The notes under the pieces are model-generated. The model was not told where the DNA came from. It did no database searches and saw nothing but the letters and a program-made list of their open reading frames with translations. From positions 1-42,461 of the forward strand of contig NZ_ALWO02000021.1 of assembly GCF_000295935.2 (NCBI RefSeq): a stretch of 42,461 nt of DNA, written 5' to 3'. This DNA is from Indibacter alkaliphilus LW1. Its GTDB lineage: Bacteria > Bacteroidota > Bacteroidia > Cytophagales > Cyclobacteriaceae. Position 1 is the stretch's first letter. Each line of letters begins with the position of its first letter. The position numbers and the translations under genes are program-made. This document shows positions 25,302 to 33,778 of the stretch, one piece after another.

Positions 25302-26162
25302 ATGACAGTAGATCAGTTTACAATTTCACTTTGGTCACAGTTGCAGGAAAAACTGGATGAAATACCAAAAAACGGAGGAAATAAGCTGCAGCATTTACAG
25401 CTTTGTTTTGAGCAGACAGAATTGACTATTGCCAAGCTCAAGGAATTTGTCCTTAAATATGAGTTCAATGATGAAGAGGAAGAGATCAGGTTTTTTAAGG
25501 AGATCAAGCCTAAGTTTGAAAGTACGCTCTTTTACTATGCAGAAGTATTTACAGTAGAATCAGATAGACCTATTGCCGGTAAAAAGGTTCAGAAACAGTA
25601 CCTTTTAAAGAAACAGGAAATCGTATACCAATTTTTGAAATCCCAGCAGCATTTGCATAATTATATCAAACTCAACAGGAGTGATTCTGATGGCCAGTAC
25701 TTTTTAAGGAAGAACTTCAATCATGAAAAAAGACCGAATGGAATCTGCTCCTCACTCGATGAAAGATTCAGTACAGTCCACAGTTATCTGGTGTCGAAAA
25801 TCAAAGCCTATATAGAAGTCAACAGCTACCTTCAAAAAGAGATAAAGTTCCTTGGACGGGCGACTGCCGAAGATAGTCCGGATGATCCCCGACTGGTGTG
25901 GACTGCACCCAAGGTCCATTTGATAGAGCTGATTTATGCACTCAAAGTGGCCGGGGTTTTTAATAATGGCAGTGCCGAAATCAAGGAAATAGCAGAAGGA
26001 TTGAGCAGGTTTTTTCCTCAAAGGCTTAAAGATTACTACAGGACTTTTCAGGAGATCAGGATCAGGAAGAAAAGCAGGACAGTGTTTCTTGACTCCTTAA
26101 AGGACAACCTGGTTCAATCCATGGAAAAGGCAGAGTCTTTTTCTGATATGACTTACCCATAA
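25302..26162 (+). CDS. rteC: RteC-family protein
   Basis: RteC regulates excision of CTnDOT-type conjugative transposons. The 286-aa product matches the family, particularly the C-terminal wHTH-like part LIELIYALKVAGVFNNGSAE through IKEIAEGLSRFFPQRLKDYY (about 205-250) and the basic QEIRIRKKSRTVFLDSL tail. The N-terminal half is helical and charged. It lies 40 bp after the Crp-like gene on the same strand. Chromosomal RteC-domain proteins without an element also exist, so this gene alone does not prove a mobile element, but the tra operon 4 kb away supports it. Confidence 0.88.
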   Translation: MTVDQFTISLWSQLQEKLDEIPKNGGNKLQHLQLCFEQTELTIAKLKEFVLKYEFNDEEEEIRFFKEIKPKFESTLFYYAEVFTVESDRPIAGKKVQKQYLLKKQEIVYQFLKSQQHLHNYIKLNRSDSDGQYFLRKNFNHEKRPNGICSSLDERFSTVHSYLVSKIKAYIEVNSYLQKEIKFLGRATAEDSPDDPRLVWTAPKVHLIELIYALKVAGVFNNGSAEIKEIAEGLSRFFPQRLKDYYRTFQEIRIRKKSRTVFLDSLKDNLVQSMEKAESFSDMTYP

Positions 26163-26236
26163 AGGAGGGGTGTTTAGATATTTTGTAATCCAGTGTTTAG
26201 CCATTAGAGGACTTAAAGATGGGCATGAGGGATTAT

Positions 26237-26300
26237 TAGAATTGATAAATTGTGGAATTGTGAAATTGTTTAATCGGTGAATCGATGAACTGAGGAACTG
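26237..26300. repeat. Period-8 degenerate array
   Basis: Eight 8-bp units in perfect register: TAGAATTG, ATAAATTG, TGGAATTG, TGAAATTG, TTTAATCG, GTGAATCG, ATGAACTG, AGGAACTG. The AA-Y-[TC]-G end is kept while the first three bases vary. Confidence 0.85.
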
Positions 26301-26394
26301 TTTGTTGGAAACTAATGACCATCATTTGATCAAACATTGAAAAGCCCAAGATGGAACCCTGCGATCTATGGTTGACAAAAATGGTGTTTTGACT

Positions 26395-26441
26395 GAGGGA
26401 TGTCCAATGGGGAATTAAAGGTTCCGCCAAAAACAGGGAAG
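26395..26441 (+). repeat. 47-bp dispersed repeat, copy 1
   Basis: Nearly identical to 27630-27676 in the same orientation; shared core GAATTAAAGG and CCGCCAAAAACAGGGAAG. A partial inverted copy is seen near 23661-23675. Confidence 0.75.
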
Positions 26442-26474
26442 GGAGAAATTGGAGCTGGATATAGCCCTAAATAG

Positions 26475-26735
26475 GGCTTGCTGAAAAAGTCTCAGGTATG
26501 CCAGATTCAAAGCGGGCGAATGAAGATGTATGCTTATACTTCGAGTGAGCCCAATGAAGAAGATGGTATGTCTGAGACTAGCCTGAAAATTTCAAGTTGT
26601 GGAATTTCCAGGAGCACGCAAATCAAGCTAGATCATTGAATAAACTTGCACCTTCTTAAAAAGAAAATACTTGTTAAATTGGGATTCATCAAAATGCAAA
26701 GAATTTATTCTCTTGTTGGCGTTTTTCAGCACGCC
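26475..26735. mobile_element. MITE-like element with 8-bp target duplication
   Basis: Terminal inverted repeats GGCTTGCTGAAAAA (26475-26488) and TTTTTCAGCACGCC (26722-26735) match at 13 of 14 positions. The 261-bp element is flanked on both sides by CTAAATAG (26467-26474 and 26736-26743), a perfect 8-bp direct repeat. An inner inverted repeat (GTCTCAGGTATGCC / GGTATGTCTGAGAC) follows the left end. It encodes nothing. The parent transposase is not in the window. Confidence 0.8.
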
Positions 26736-26938
26736 CTAAATAGAATGGCATGCCTAAGCAATATAGGGGCTATAAACCGCTGGTGTTTGGGTTCCTGCCA
26801 ATAGACTTGAACAAGAGTATTGGAATCAGTCTCACTAAACATGAATATAGTTACAAAAGGATTGCCAATCCTGAATTATCTGTCTTTGGAATTTTTAAAT
26901 TCCGAAGGCTATTATTATCTAAAAACTGAAAAATGATC

Positions 26939-27352
26939 TTAGATCTTTTCCAGTACAGTTTTGGCAAAACAAAGTGTAAGTGGCTTTTGAGCAACATTCT
27001 TGATTAAGCCCCTAATGATTAAACTTTCAAGTGGGATTTCTTGAACACTGCTACTGACAACCACTATATCGTAACATTGCTCGAAACCTTCGCAATATTG
27101 GTACAGGGTATCTATCAGTTTTATTCCACTAATTTTTGGCATCAGTAAATCCAATAAGATGAGGAACCTGGATTTTTGGTGGAATTTTTCGGGAAAGTTT
27201 CTGAGCAAAAAGTGTAATCCCTGCATACTATCTTGAAAAGACTGAACTGGAATTTCTGGTAGTAATTGCTGGATGATTCTTTTATTGATGGTTAAAAAGA
27301 GAGGATCGTCATCTATCAGAATGACTTTTTCCCAAGGATGGTTTTGGAGCAT
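26939..27352 (-). CDS. Single-domain response regulator
   Basis: The 137-aa protein is a stand-alone receiver domain. It has the acidic pocket IDDDP (14-17), the phospho-acceptor D68 in LLDLLMP, an SSS strand end and the conserved lysine in AQKPL. There is no output domain, so it acts by protein contact or as a phosphate relay or sink. It lies on the same strand as the OmpR-type regulator and histidine kinase, but a 357-bp repeat-bearing spacer separates them, so it is probably transcribed separately. Its cognate kinase is not obvious. Confidence 0.88.
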   Translation of the reverse strand: MLQNHPWEKVILIDDDPLFLTINKRIIQQLLPEIPVQSFQDSMQGLHFLLRNFPEKFHQKSRFLILLDLLMPKISGIKLIDTLYQYCEGFEQCYDIVVVSSSVQEIPLESLIIRGLIKNVAQKPLTLCFAKTVLEKI

Positions 27353-27544
27353 AAAATAAAGGTTAAGGTATAACCCAATCCTCTCTCATAAGGTGAACTA
27401 AATTTAAGGTATTATTTTAAAAATGAAAATTATTCAAGCGTTAAATCCTTCAGGCCAAAAAATATCATTCATCTTACCTCCATACCATGTTTTTGATCTA
27501 AGTTGATAAAGGATGTCCTTCTCGCCTAATAGAAAGGCTTACTG

Positions 27545-27603
27545 TCCTCAGCCCTATAGGGGTACCTTGTATTATAGCCTAGGGTTTCAACCCTAGGTTT
27601 TGG
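27545..27603 (+). repeat. REP-like hairpin element, copy 2
   Basis: TCCTCAGCCCTATAGGGG, then ATTATAGCC, then the palindrome CCTAGGGTTTCAACCCTAGG (27578-27597). It aligns with the reverse complement of 23735-23790. The stem differs by paired changes that keep base pairing. Confidence 0.75.
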
Positions 27604-27629
27604 AGTAGATCATTGGAATTGTTTTTGGC

Positions 27630-27676
27630 GAGGGATGCCCAATAGAGAATTAAAGGTGCCGCCAAAAACAGGGAAG
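27630..27676 (+). repeat. 47-bp dispersed repeat, copy 2
   Basis: Same orientation and nearly the same sequence as 26395-26441. It follows the REP-like hairpin by 27 bp, and both repeats have relatives near 23.7 kb. Confidence 0.75.
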
Positions 27677-27708
27677 TGCTAGATTGGGGCGTAAAGCTGG
27701 GTTGGTAG

Positions 27709-28440
27709 TCAGCTCAGCTCCTTTTGTTTCGAAACGGTGATCAACCGATATCCCTTAGCCCTTAAATTTACGATTTGGCATTTGGGATCCATTTTCAACA
27801 CATCCTTCAGCTTTGAAATCACAACCCTTAAATTCCCTTCATTCTGATCGTTGTAAGCCCCCCATATTTTGTTGATCATTTTCCTAGTGGGGTACACCCT
27901 GTGCATATTGGTATACAATTCCCATAAAACTTCTTTTCTCATTTGTTGTAGGCTTCTTTCCTTATCCTTACACCTTACTTTTGATTCATAGAAATTAATT
28001 TCAAGATCACCGAGTCTGTACCAACCTTGATCATATTTCGGTTGAGGCTTTTTCAGAAAGTTTCGGACCTTTAACTTAAGCTCCTCGATGTTTGTCGGTT
28101 TTCTTAGATAGTCATCCACCCCAATACTCAAGCCTTCCAGTACATCCTCAACACTCGTTTTTGCAGAATGTAGAAAAATAGGCGTTAGTCTGTCATTGCT
28201 TCGTATATGCGCCGCAACTTCCAAACCGCTGGTTTTTTCCATAATGATATCCAGGATAATCAGGTCGGGGGGATTGATAGTATACTCATGTATGGCAGCG
28301 GCACCATCATAGACTACCTTTACCTCATAGCCGAGGTCTTTTAAGGCGTTTTGCATCATGTAGGCCATTTCCTCATCATCTTCTGCTATCAGTATTTTCT
28401 TCTTTATTTCCGGGGGATTTTGATCTGAAAGATTGTCCAT
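27709..28440 (-). CDS. OmpR-type response regulator
   Basis: The 243-aa protein has a receiver domain (about 14-130: AEDDE acidic pocket, phospho-acceptor D64 in LIILDIIM, conserved K114 in YLRKP). A winged-helix DNA-binding domain (about 140-235) contains RKEVLWELYTNMHRVYPTRK and ends LRAKGYRLI. The end of the upstream kinase gene overlaps its start by 37 bp, so the pair is co-transcribed and probably cognate. The target may include the divergent peptide gene, whose promoter region contains a 21-bp dyad. That link is inferred. Confidence 0.92.
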   Translation of the reverse strand: MDNLSDQNPPEIKKKILIAEDDEEMAYMMQNALKDLGYEVKVVYDGAAAIHEYTINPPDLIILDIIMEKTSGLEVAAHIRSNDRLTPIFLHSAKTSVEDVLEGLSIGVDDYLRKPTNIEELKLKVRNFLKKPQPKYDQGWYRLGDLEINFYESKVRCKDKERSLQQMRKEVLWELYTNMHRVYPTRKMINKIWGAYNDQNEGNLRVVISKLKDVLKMDPKCQIVNLRAKGYRLITVSKQKELS

Positions 28441-29783
28441 GGTTCTGAAAATTTAAGTTGAATATTACCTTTATGTAATTCTATAATTGATTTGGCGTAG
28501 AATAAGCCCAATCCACTTCCTTTCAGGCTTTCATTCTTCTGGAATATGCCTCTATGGTATTTGTCAAAAATCTTTTTCCGGAGTTTCCTGGGTACTCCGG
28601 GCCCGTTATCCATAAAAGAAATAAGAATGGCTTCTTTTTGCTCAACCACAATTTTGATAATGTCCCCTCCATACTTGATGGCATTGTCCAAAAGGATGGA
28701 AAATGTTTCCCTTAAAAAAGTTTTGTCAGCAATGATCTGTACTTCATCATGCTCTGTCTCAATGGAAAAGTCTTTTCCATATTCACCGGGTTTGTCAGGA
28801 ATGCATTCCTTTATCAGAACCAAAAGATCAAAAGAGGTCTTGGTCAGCGGCTTTTCATTGTGGGTCAAAGTGGAAATATTCAGTATTCTGTCACAGATAT
28901 TGTTCAGGTAACCAAGATTCCTTTTGAGAATTTCGAAGGTCTTCAAATCCAGACTTTTGGCCTCTTTTGATTTGATCTGGCTTTCTAAATAATCTACGGA
29001 AAAAACCCCTTTAGAAAGAGAGCCTTTAAGACTATGGCTGATAAATTGTACAAACTCCTGTTGACCTTCATCAATTTCCTTCTGGGTTTTGAGTGACCTG
29101 AAAAGCATCATAAATGCAAATACAATCAAAGCAATAAATACCATGGAGATGCTGATATCGAATATGCCACTTGCAATTAAAGCTTTGGGATGGTTGGTAT
29201 ATTGGAGAAAAATCCGCTGCCCCTTGGGGATAAAGACCGACTTGGCTTCAAGTACCTGGTTTTCCGGGTTGCTTGCTAATTGTTCCAATTCCTGCGGCTC
29301 AAGGTTTTCATTGATATGGATAATCTCATAATCGATGCTGTGATTATAGGGTATTAACTCCCTGACAAAGAGCATTTCAAATAAATGCTGATCCAAAGTG
29401 TCCCTTATAATGGTGGCTTTTATGGATTTTGATTTACTGCTGGAAACTTTGATATCCATAAAATTTTCAATGTTTAGTTCATCCTTTAATTCTTTTTTTG
29501 GCGATGTCGGATTTAGTATTGAGTCTAAGGCTTTTACCAGATTTATATTAGTGGAAATTTCCGAAGGGGAACTGTCTTGATTTGGAGTAAATTTTACAGT
29601 TAAAATATCTTTCTTTCCCATTTCCTGAAAGTATAAGTCTGTGGTGTGATTTAAATTGTTCTGTAGATCAACTGCTACCCTTGTCTTTTGGAAATGGTAG
29701 TTTTGGACTATCCTGTAAACCTGAAGGCTTACAGCAAAAATTACTGAAAGGCTGATGATGAAAAGGAGATTATTATATTTCAT
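28404..29783 (-). CDS. Membrane sensor histidine kinase
   Basis: The 459-aa product has an N-terminal membrane helix (LLFIISLSVIFAVSLQVY), a periplasmic sensor of about 180 residues, a second membrane helix (MVFIALIVFAFMMLFR) and a HisKA domain with the phospho-acceptor in FISHSLKGSL. The HATPase domain has N box DNAIKYGG, DNGPGVP and GSGLGLFYAK. The ATG at 29781-29783 is preferred; the longer frame adds 16 residues without a hydrophobic or family match. It precedes and overlaps its response regulator. The H box has SHSLKG rather than SHELRT, as in several Bacteroidota kinases. Confidence 0.92.
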   Translation of the reverse strand: MKYNNLLFIISLSVIFAVSLQVYRIVQNYHFQKTRVAVDLQNNLNHTTDLYFQEMGKKDILTVKFTPNQDSSPSEISTNINLVKALDSILNPTSPKKELKDELNIENFMDIKVSSSKSKSIKATIIRDTLDQHLFEMLFVRELIPYNHSIDYEIIHINENLEPQELEQLASNPENQVLEAKSVFIPKGQRIFLQYTNHPKALIASGIFDISISMVFIALIVFAFMMLFRSLKTQKEIDEGQQEFVQFISHSLKGSLSKGVFSVDYLESQIKSKEAKSLDLKTFEILKRNLGYLNNICDRILNISTLTHNEKPLTKTSFDLLVLIKECIPDKPGEYGKDFSIETEHDEVQIIADKTFLRETFSILLDNAIKYGGDIIKIVVEQKEAILISFMDNGPGVPRKLRKKIFDKYHRGIFQKNESLKGSGLGLFYAKSIIELHKGNIQLKFSEPWTIFQIKIPRK

Positions 29784-29909
29784 AGCTTTCAAACTAAAAG
29801 TATTATTAAATATAAGTGCAATTCTGCACATTTTACTAAGGAGTTAATACTACTTAACACTTTTCTTGAAAAAATACAGAGTATAATACAGAATTTACCA
29901 GAAGTATTT

Positions 29910-29930
29910 GACAGTAAGTGAATTGCTGTC
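29910..29930. promoter_or_regulatory. 21-bp dyad between kinase and peptide genes
   Basis: GACAGTAA and TTGCTGTC pair at 7 of 8 positions around a 5-bp spacer (GTGAA). The centre lies 54 bp before the peptide start and about 137 bp before the kinase start, a plausible operator in the shared divergent promoter region. Confidence 0.45.
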
Positions 29931-29973
29931 TTGAATTTTATTCAATTATGTTCAATTTTTAAAAATTAAAACT

Positions 29974-30198
29974 ATGAGAAAATCAGTAAAAATTATTTTG
30001 GCAGGATTTGTATTCTCCCTTTGTTCACTAAGCCTGAGTTCAGGGGAATCATTTATGGAGGATTGTCCGGATTGTAATACAACCATGGACTCTTGCGAGG
30101 TTAGTGTAGATTGTGGCAATGGATACCAAGTGACTGTCACAGCATCAACTTGTTCAGATGCATTGGCAGGTGCTTTACTTATCTGCGCGCAGATGTAA
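29974..30198 (+). CDS. Small cysteine-rich exported peptide
   Basis: The 74-aa product has a signal peptide (MRKSVKIILAGFVFSLCSLS). The mature part of about 50 residues carries six cysteines, including the pairs CPDC and SCEVSVDC, then C58 and a near-terminal C. It ends with a hydrophobic LAGALLICAQM. I recognise no family; it could be a disulfide-stabilised surface peptide, signal or bacteriocin-like molecule. It is divergent from the histidine kinase and closed by a strong terminator, so it is its own unit. A link to the two-component system is inferred from layout and the dyad in between. Confidence 0.7.
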   Translation: MRKSVKIILAGFVFSLCSLSLSSGESFMEDCPDCNTTMDSCEVSVDCGNGYQVTVTASTCSDALAGALLICAQM

Positions 30199-30223
30199 GA
30201 TGATCTTTTTATCAACCTTACCC

Positions 30224-30250
30224 AACAGCCCTTTTTGGGCTGTTTTTTTT
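30224..30250 (+). terminator. Intrinsic terminator after the cysteine-rich peptide
   Basis: AACAGCCC and GGGCTGTT form an 8-bp stem with a T5 loop followed by a run of T. It ends the peptide gene's transcript before the tra operon. Confidence 0.88.
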
Positions 30251-30335
30251 TGCTGGTTTTTTCACCTGACTTGGGTCAAGAGGGTGAATTTTAGGGATAT
30301 GGATTTTTCAGATTTGGGTCATACTAACGAACATA

Positions 30336-30659
30336 ATGATGGTAGACCTTTCCTCCCCTTATTTCTGGCTGGCCCTGGGCCTCTTCTTATTGATCTACTA
30401 TGGGCTAATTCTCCTCAGCTTTTACAGAGATAAGCTGAAGAAGGCCTTCGGAAAGGTGAAAAGTCCTTCCAAAGTTGGCGATGATTTGGCTGTGGATAGT
30501 AGTTCTCCTAGGCTCATAGAGGCATTTGCTGCCTACAGGGATTACCTCATGTATAAAAACAAACCCCTCAAAGCGTTTCCGGTACTGCTGCAGGAACCTT
30601 ATAGGGGTATCATCAAAGAACTCGAAACCAATTACAAATCCACTAAACTTAATTCTTAA
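30336..30659 (+). CDS. Small membrane protein at the head of the tra operon
   Basis: The 107-aa product has one N-terminal membrane helix (YFWLALGLFLLIYYGLILLS) and a basic then acidic cytoplasmic tail. The start has tandem ATGs. It begins about 85 bp after the terminator and ends 3 bp before traE, so it is probably the first gene of the tra operon. Similar small membrane proteins precede TraE in Bacteroidota conjugative transposons (TraC/TraD position), but sequence conservation is weak and I cannot assign one. Confidence 0.6.
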   Translation: MMVDLSSPYFWLALGLFLLIYYGLILLSFYRDKLKKAFGKVKSPSKVGDDLAVDSSSPRLIEAFAAYRDYLMYKNKPLKAFPVLLQEPYRGIIKELETNYKSTKLNS

Positions 30660-30662
30660 GCC

Positions 30663-30968
30663 ATGCAAAAAATGCAGTTTAAAATCCCCCTGATCCTCAC
30701 AGCCCTGCTGTTGCTTTCCGCAGCAGCGGTGGCACAGGACGGCAATGCCGGAATCTCGGCCGCCACCACCCAAGTGAGATCCTATTTCCAGTCCGGCGTC
30801 AACCTGATGTATGCCATAGGTGCCATAGTCGGCCTGGTAGGAGCAGTAAAAGTGTTCAACAAATGGAATTCCGGTGAACCCGATACAGGAAAGGTGGCAG
30901 CAGCATGGTTCGGAAGCTGTGTGTTCCTCGTAGTCGTCGCCACCGTACTATCTTCTTTCTTCGGATAA
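30663..30968 (+). CDS. traE: TraE, conjugative transposon (DUF4134)
   Basis: TraE (DUF4134) is a small VirB2-like membrane protein of the conjugative apparatus. The 101-aa product has a signal-like N-terminus (PLILTALLLLSAAAVAQDG). Two membrane segments follow (SGVNLMYAIGAIVGLVGAVK and CVFLVVVATVLSSFF), separated by a loop with the family motif KWNSGEPD. It sits 1 bp before traF and 3 bp after the leading gene. Confidence 0.9.
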   Translation: MQKMQFKIPLILTALLLLSAAAVAQDGNAGISAATTQVRSYFQSGVNLMYAIGAIVGLVGAVKVFNKWNSGEPDTGKVAAAWFGSCVFLVVVATVLSSFFG

Positions 30969-30969
30969 T

Positions 30970-31311
30970 ATGGGCAGGACATTCAAAATCAACAAAGGAG
31001 TCAATGCACCCATGGAGTTTCAGGGCCTCAAAGCCCAGTATATTCTCTATATGGGTTTGTTGCTCCTATCCATGCTCTTTGCCCTCGTCCTAATGTACCT
31101 GGTAGGTCTGAATTTTATCCTTAGCCTGATCCTGATAGGAGCCCCCGGAGCTTTCGGGGCATGGAAAATCATGGAGATGAACAAAACTTATGGAGAAAAT
31201 GGCCTGATGAAGCTCTCGGCAAGAAAGCGCCTGCCAAGGGTGATCCGCTTTCGGGATAGGGTATTTGTGAAAAGGTTGAAGACTTTAAACAAATTGAATC
31301 ATGTTCAATAA
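30970..31311 (+). CDS. traF: TraF, conjugative transposon (DUF4133)
   Basis: TraF (DUF4133) is the VirB3-like membrane partner of the VirB4 ATPase. The 113-aa product starts with KINKGVNAPMEFQGLKAQY, a clear family hallmark. Two adjacent membrane helices follow (LLLLSMLFALVLMYLVGL, FILSLILIGAPGAFGAW), then a basic tail. The last 11 bp overlap traG. Confidence 0.9.
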   Translation: MGRTFKINKGVNAPMEFQGLKAQYILYMGLLLLSMLFALVLMYLVGLNFILSLILIGAPGAFGAWKIMEMNKTYGENGLMKLSARKRLPRVIRFRDRVFVKRLKTLNKLNHVQ

Positions 31312-33778
31312 TAAGATTAAAGACCTGGATGAACTCTTTCCCATCTACAGATTGGAAGATGGGATATTGCTCTCTTATGGAGGAGAAATCACTGCTGGAT
31401 TCAAACTGAGCTTCCCCGAAATATTTACCCAAGGGGAAAAGCAACTTGAAAACCTCCATGCCACCTGGACCAAATTGATCCGGCTCCTGCCAGAAGGATA
31501 CATCCTGCACAAACAGGACAGGTTCCTGAAAAGGCAGGTGGACAATAGCCATAAAGAAGAGCTGGATGAGTTCACCGCCGGCTTTCTGGAAAACAAAAGC
31601 AAGCTCTTCTTTCATGAAAGGGAATACCTCTCCCATGATACCTACCTGTTTTTATGCAGAAGAAATCAGGGCAAACCCCTAGGCAACTCAGCATTATCCA
31701 ACCTCCTGCGCAGTTCCCTGCCTGATCCCGAACTGCTTTCAGATGGGGTCTATGAGAAATTCCACGCACTGTTGGGACAGTGCGAAGCAGTACTGGCAGA
31801 GTCCGGCATCCAGGTCAAAAAGCTGTTTTCTGAAGACTATACAGGACATCTGGGTGCAGCAGGTCTTTTGGAACAGTATATCCTGCTGAACGGAAATGCC
31901 TCCAAAGGACTGCTGTCGGATGTTGCTTTCCATCCTGAGCTGAAAATAGGGGAACAGGAGCCGCTAATATTCAGTCTGGCAGATGTCAATGACCTGCCCA
32001 ACCTCTTCCCTGTTGCCGAAGAGTTTGAACCTTATTCAAGTGATAGGAGTGCCTTCACCCTGGGGCTGACAGCTCCCATATCCCATCTTTTGCCCTGCAA
32101 TCATATTTACAATCAGTTTATCGTAACAGAGGACAAAAACAAGGTTTTAAAAAACCTGGAGTCCAGAAGACTGCGCTTTCAGTCATTGTCAGCCTACAGC
32201 AGGGAAAATGCCATTGCCGCAGATGCCATGCAGGATTACCTCAATGAGGCCATATCGGAAGGCAGAACTCCCGTAAAGGCCCATTTTAACCTGATCTGCT
32301 GGGGAGAGGGTAAGCGGGAACTTCAGAACATGACAGCCGCCGCGCTCACCAAAATGAACATCATTCCCAAACTGGAAACCCATGGGGCAGCTCAGCTGTA
32401 CTGGGCCGGTATTCCGGGAAATGAAGCAGCCTTGCCTGTCAATGAAACCTTCGACTGCTTTGCGGATATAGCCGCCTGCCTGATCAATTCAGAGGGTGCT
32501 TATCACAGCTCTCCCGGGACATTCGGAGTCAGGTTGGGAGACCGACTGTATGGCAAACCCCTCTTGGTGGATATTTCAGATGAACCCATGCAAAGGGGAT
32601 GGATCACCAACCGCAACAAGTTTGTACTGGGACCTTCTGGATCAGGTAAAAGTTTCTTTACCAACCATATGGTCAGAAGCTATGTGGAGCACGGTGCCCA
32701 TGTGGTTTTGGTGGATGTGGGGCATTCCTACCGGGGATTGTGCGAACTGCTCAAAGGCTACTATTTCACCTATGAGGAGGATCGGCCCATCAGCTTCAAT
32801 CCCTTTGTATTGAGAGAAGGAAAGCTGGACACCGAAAAGAAGGAAAGTCTCAAAACCTTGCTTTTGGCCCTTTGGAAAAAAGATGATGAGACCTTTACCA
32901 GAAGTGAATATGTGGCCATCTCCAATGCCCTGAAATCCTACTATGCCTATTTGGAAGCAAAGCCTGACCTGTTTCCCTGCTTCAATACTTTCTATGAGTT
33001 CTTGGTGGCAGACTTCTCCCTAGAGCTGGAGGAACTGAAGGTCAGCCAAAGGGAATTTGACCTCAATAATTTTCTGTATGTGCTCAGGCCTTTCTATAGG
33101 TCAGGTGAGTTTGACTACCTGCTCAATGCCACAGAAAACCTGGACCTCCTGGACCAGCCGCTGATCGTCTTCGAACTGGATAACATCAAGGATCATCCCA
33201 TCCTGTTTCCTGTAGTGACCCTCATCATCATGGAAATCTTTATCTCCAAAATGAGGCAGCTCAAAGGGATCAGGAAAATGATCCTGATAGAGGAAGCCTG
33301 GAAGGCCATCGCCAAAGAAGGTATGGCCGAATACATCAAATACCTCTTCAAGACTGTGAGGAAGTTCTTCGGGGAAGCAGTAGTGGTGACCCAGGAGGTG
33401 GATGACATCATCTCTTCCCCTGTGGTCAAAGATGCCATCATCAACAATTCCGACTGCAAAATCCTGCTGGACCAATCCAAATACCAGAACAAGTTCCACC
33501 ACATTCAGGATCTCCTGGGATTGACCGATAGGGAGAAAATGCAGATACTTTCCATCAACAAGGCCAATGATCCCAAATACCGCTACAAGGAAGTGTTTAT
33601 CGGACTCGGACCGGTAGGGAAGGTGTACCGTACTGAGGTCAGTCCGGAAGAGTACCTGACCTATACCACTGAGGAAAAGGAACGCTCCAGACTGGACATG
33701 CTCACCAAAAGGTATTCGGGAGACAGACAGCGGGCCATTGTACAGATGGCAGAGGAACTCAAAACCCTAAAGCGATGA
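31301..33778 (+). CDS. traG: TraG, VirB4-type conjugation ATPase
   Basis: The 825-aa protein is the energising ATPase of the secretion machine. Walker A is GPSGSGKSFF (near residue 444), Walker B is MILIEEAWKA (about 660), and the C-terminal part has the typical VVVTQEVDDII motif. The N-terminal half matches the VirB4-like region, beginning LDELFPIYRLEDGILLSYGG. It overlaps traF by 11 bp and the next gene as ATGA. The protein appears intact, which argues that the apparatus is or was recently functional. Confidence 0.95.
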   Translation: MFNNKIKDLDELFPIYRLEDGILLSYGGEITAGFKLSFPEIFTQGEKQLENLHATWTKLIRLLPEGYILHKQDRFLKRQVDNSHKEELDEFTAGFLENKSKLFFHEREYLSHDTYLFLCRRNQGKPLGNSALSNLLRSSLPDPELLSDGVYEKFHALLGQCEAVLAESGIQVKKLFSEDYTGHLGAAGLLEQYILLNGNASKGLLSDVAFHPELKIGEQEPLIFSLADVNDLPNLFPVAEEFEPYSSDRSAFTLGLTAPISHLLPCNHIYNQFIVTEDKNKVLKNLESRRLRFQSLSAYSRENAIAADAMQDYLNEAISEGRTPVKAHFNLICWGEGKRELQNMTAAALTKMNIIPKLETHGAAQLYWAGIPGNEAALPVNETFDCFADIAACLINSEGAYHSSPGTFGVRLGDRLYGKPLLVDISDEPMQRGWITNRNKFVLGPSGSGKSFFTNHMVRSYVEHGAHVVLVDVGHSYRGLCELLKGYYFTYEEDRPISFNPFVLREGKLDTEKKESLKTLLLALWKKDDETFTRSEYVAISNALKSYYAYLEAKPDLFPCFNTFYEFLVADFSLELEELKVSQREFDLNNFLYVLRPFYRSGEFDYLLNATENLDLLDQPLIVFELDNIKDHPILFPVVTLIIMEIFISKMRQLKGIRKMILIEEAWKAIAKEGMAEYIKYLFKTVRKFFGEAVVVTQEVDDIISSPVVKDAIINNSDCKILLDQSKYQNKFHHIQDLLGLTDREKMQILSINKANDPKYRYKEVFIGLGPVGKVYRTEVSPEEYLTYTTEEKERSRLDMLTKRYSGDRQRAIVQMAEELKTLKR

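Larger units (their letters stand above)
26163..26938. other. Spacer built from repeats and a MITE-like element
   Basis: No gene is supported. From left to right it holds a period-8 array, one copy of a 47-bp repeat and a MITE-like element, listed separately. The last 200 bp show nothing recognisable. Confidence 0.6.
27353..27708. other. Spacer with REP-like and 47-bp repeats
   Basis: No gene is supported. It contains the leader of the receiver gene, a REP-like hairpin (27545-27603) and the second copy of the 47-bp repeat (27630-27676). Confidence 0.6.
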
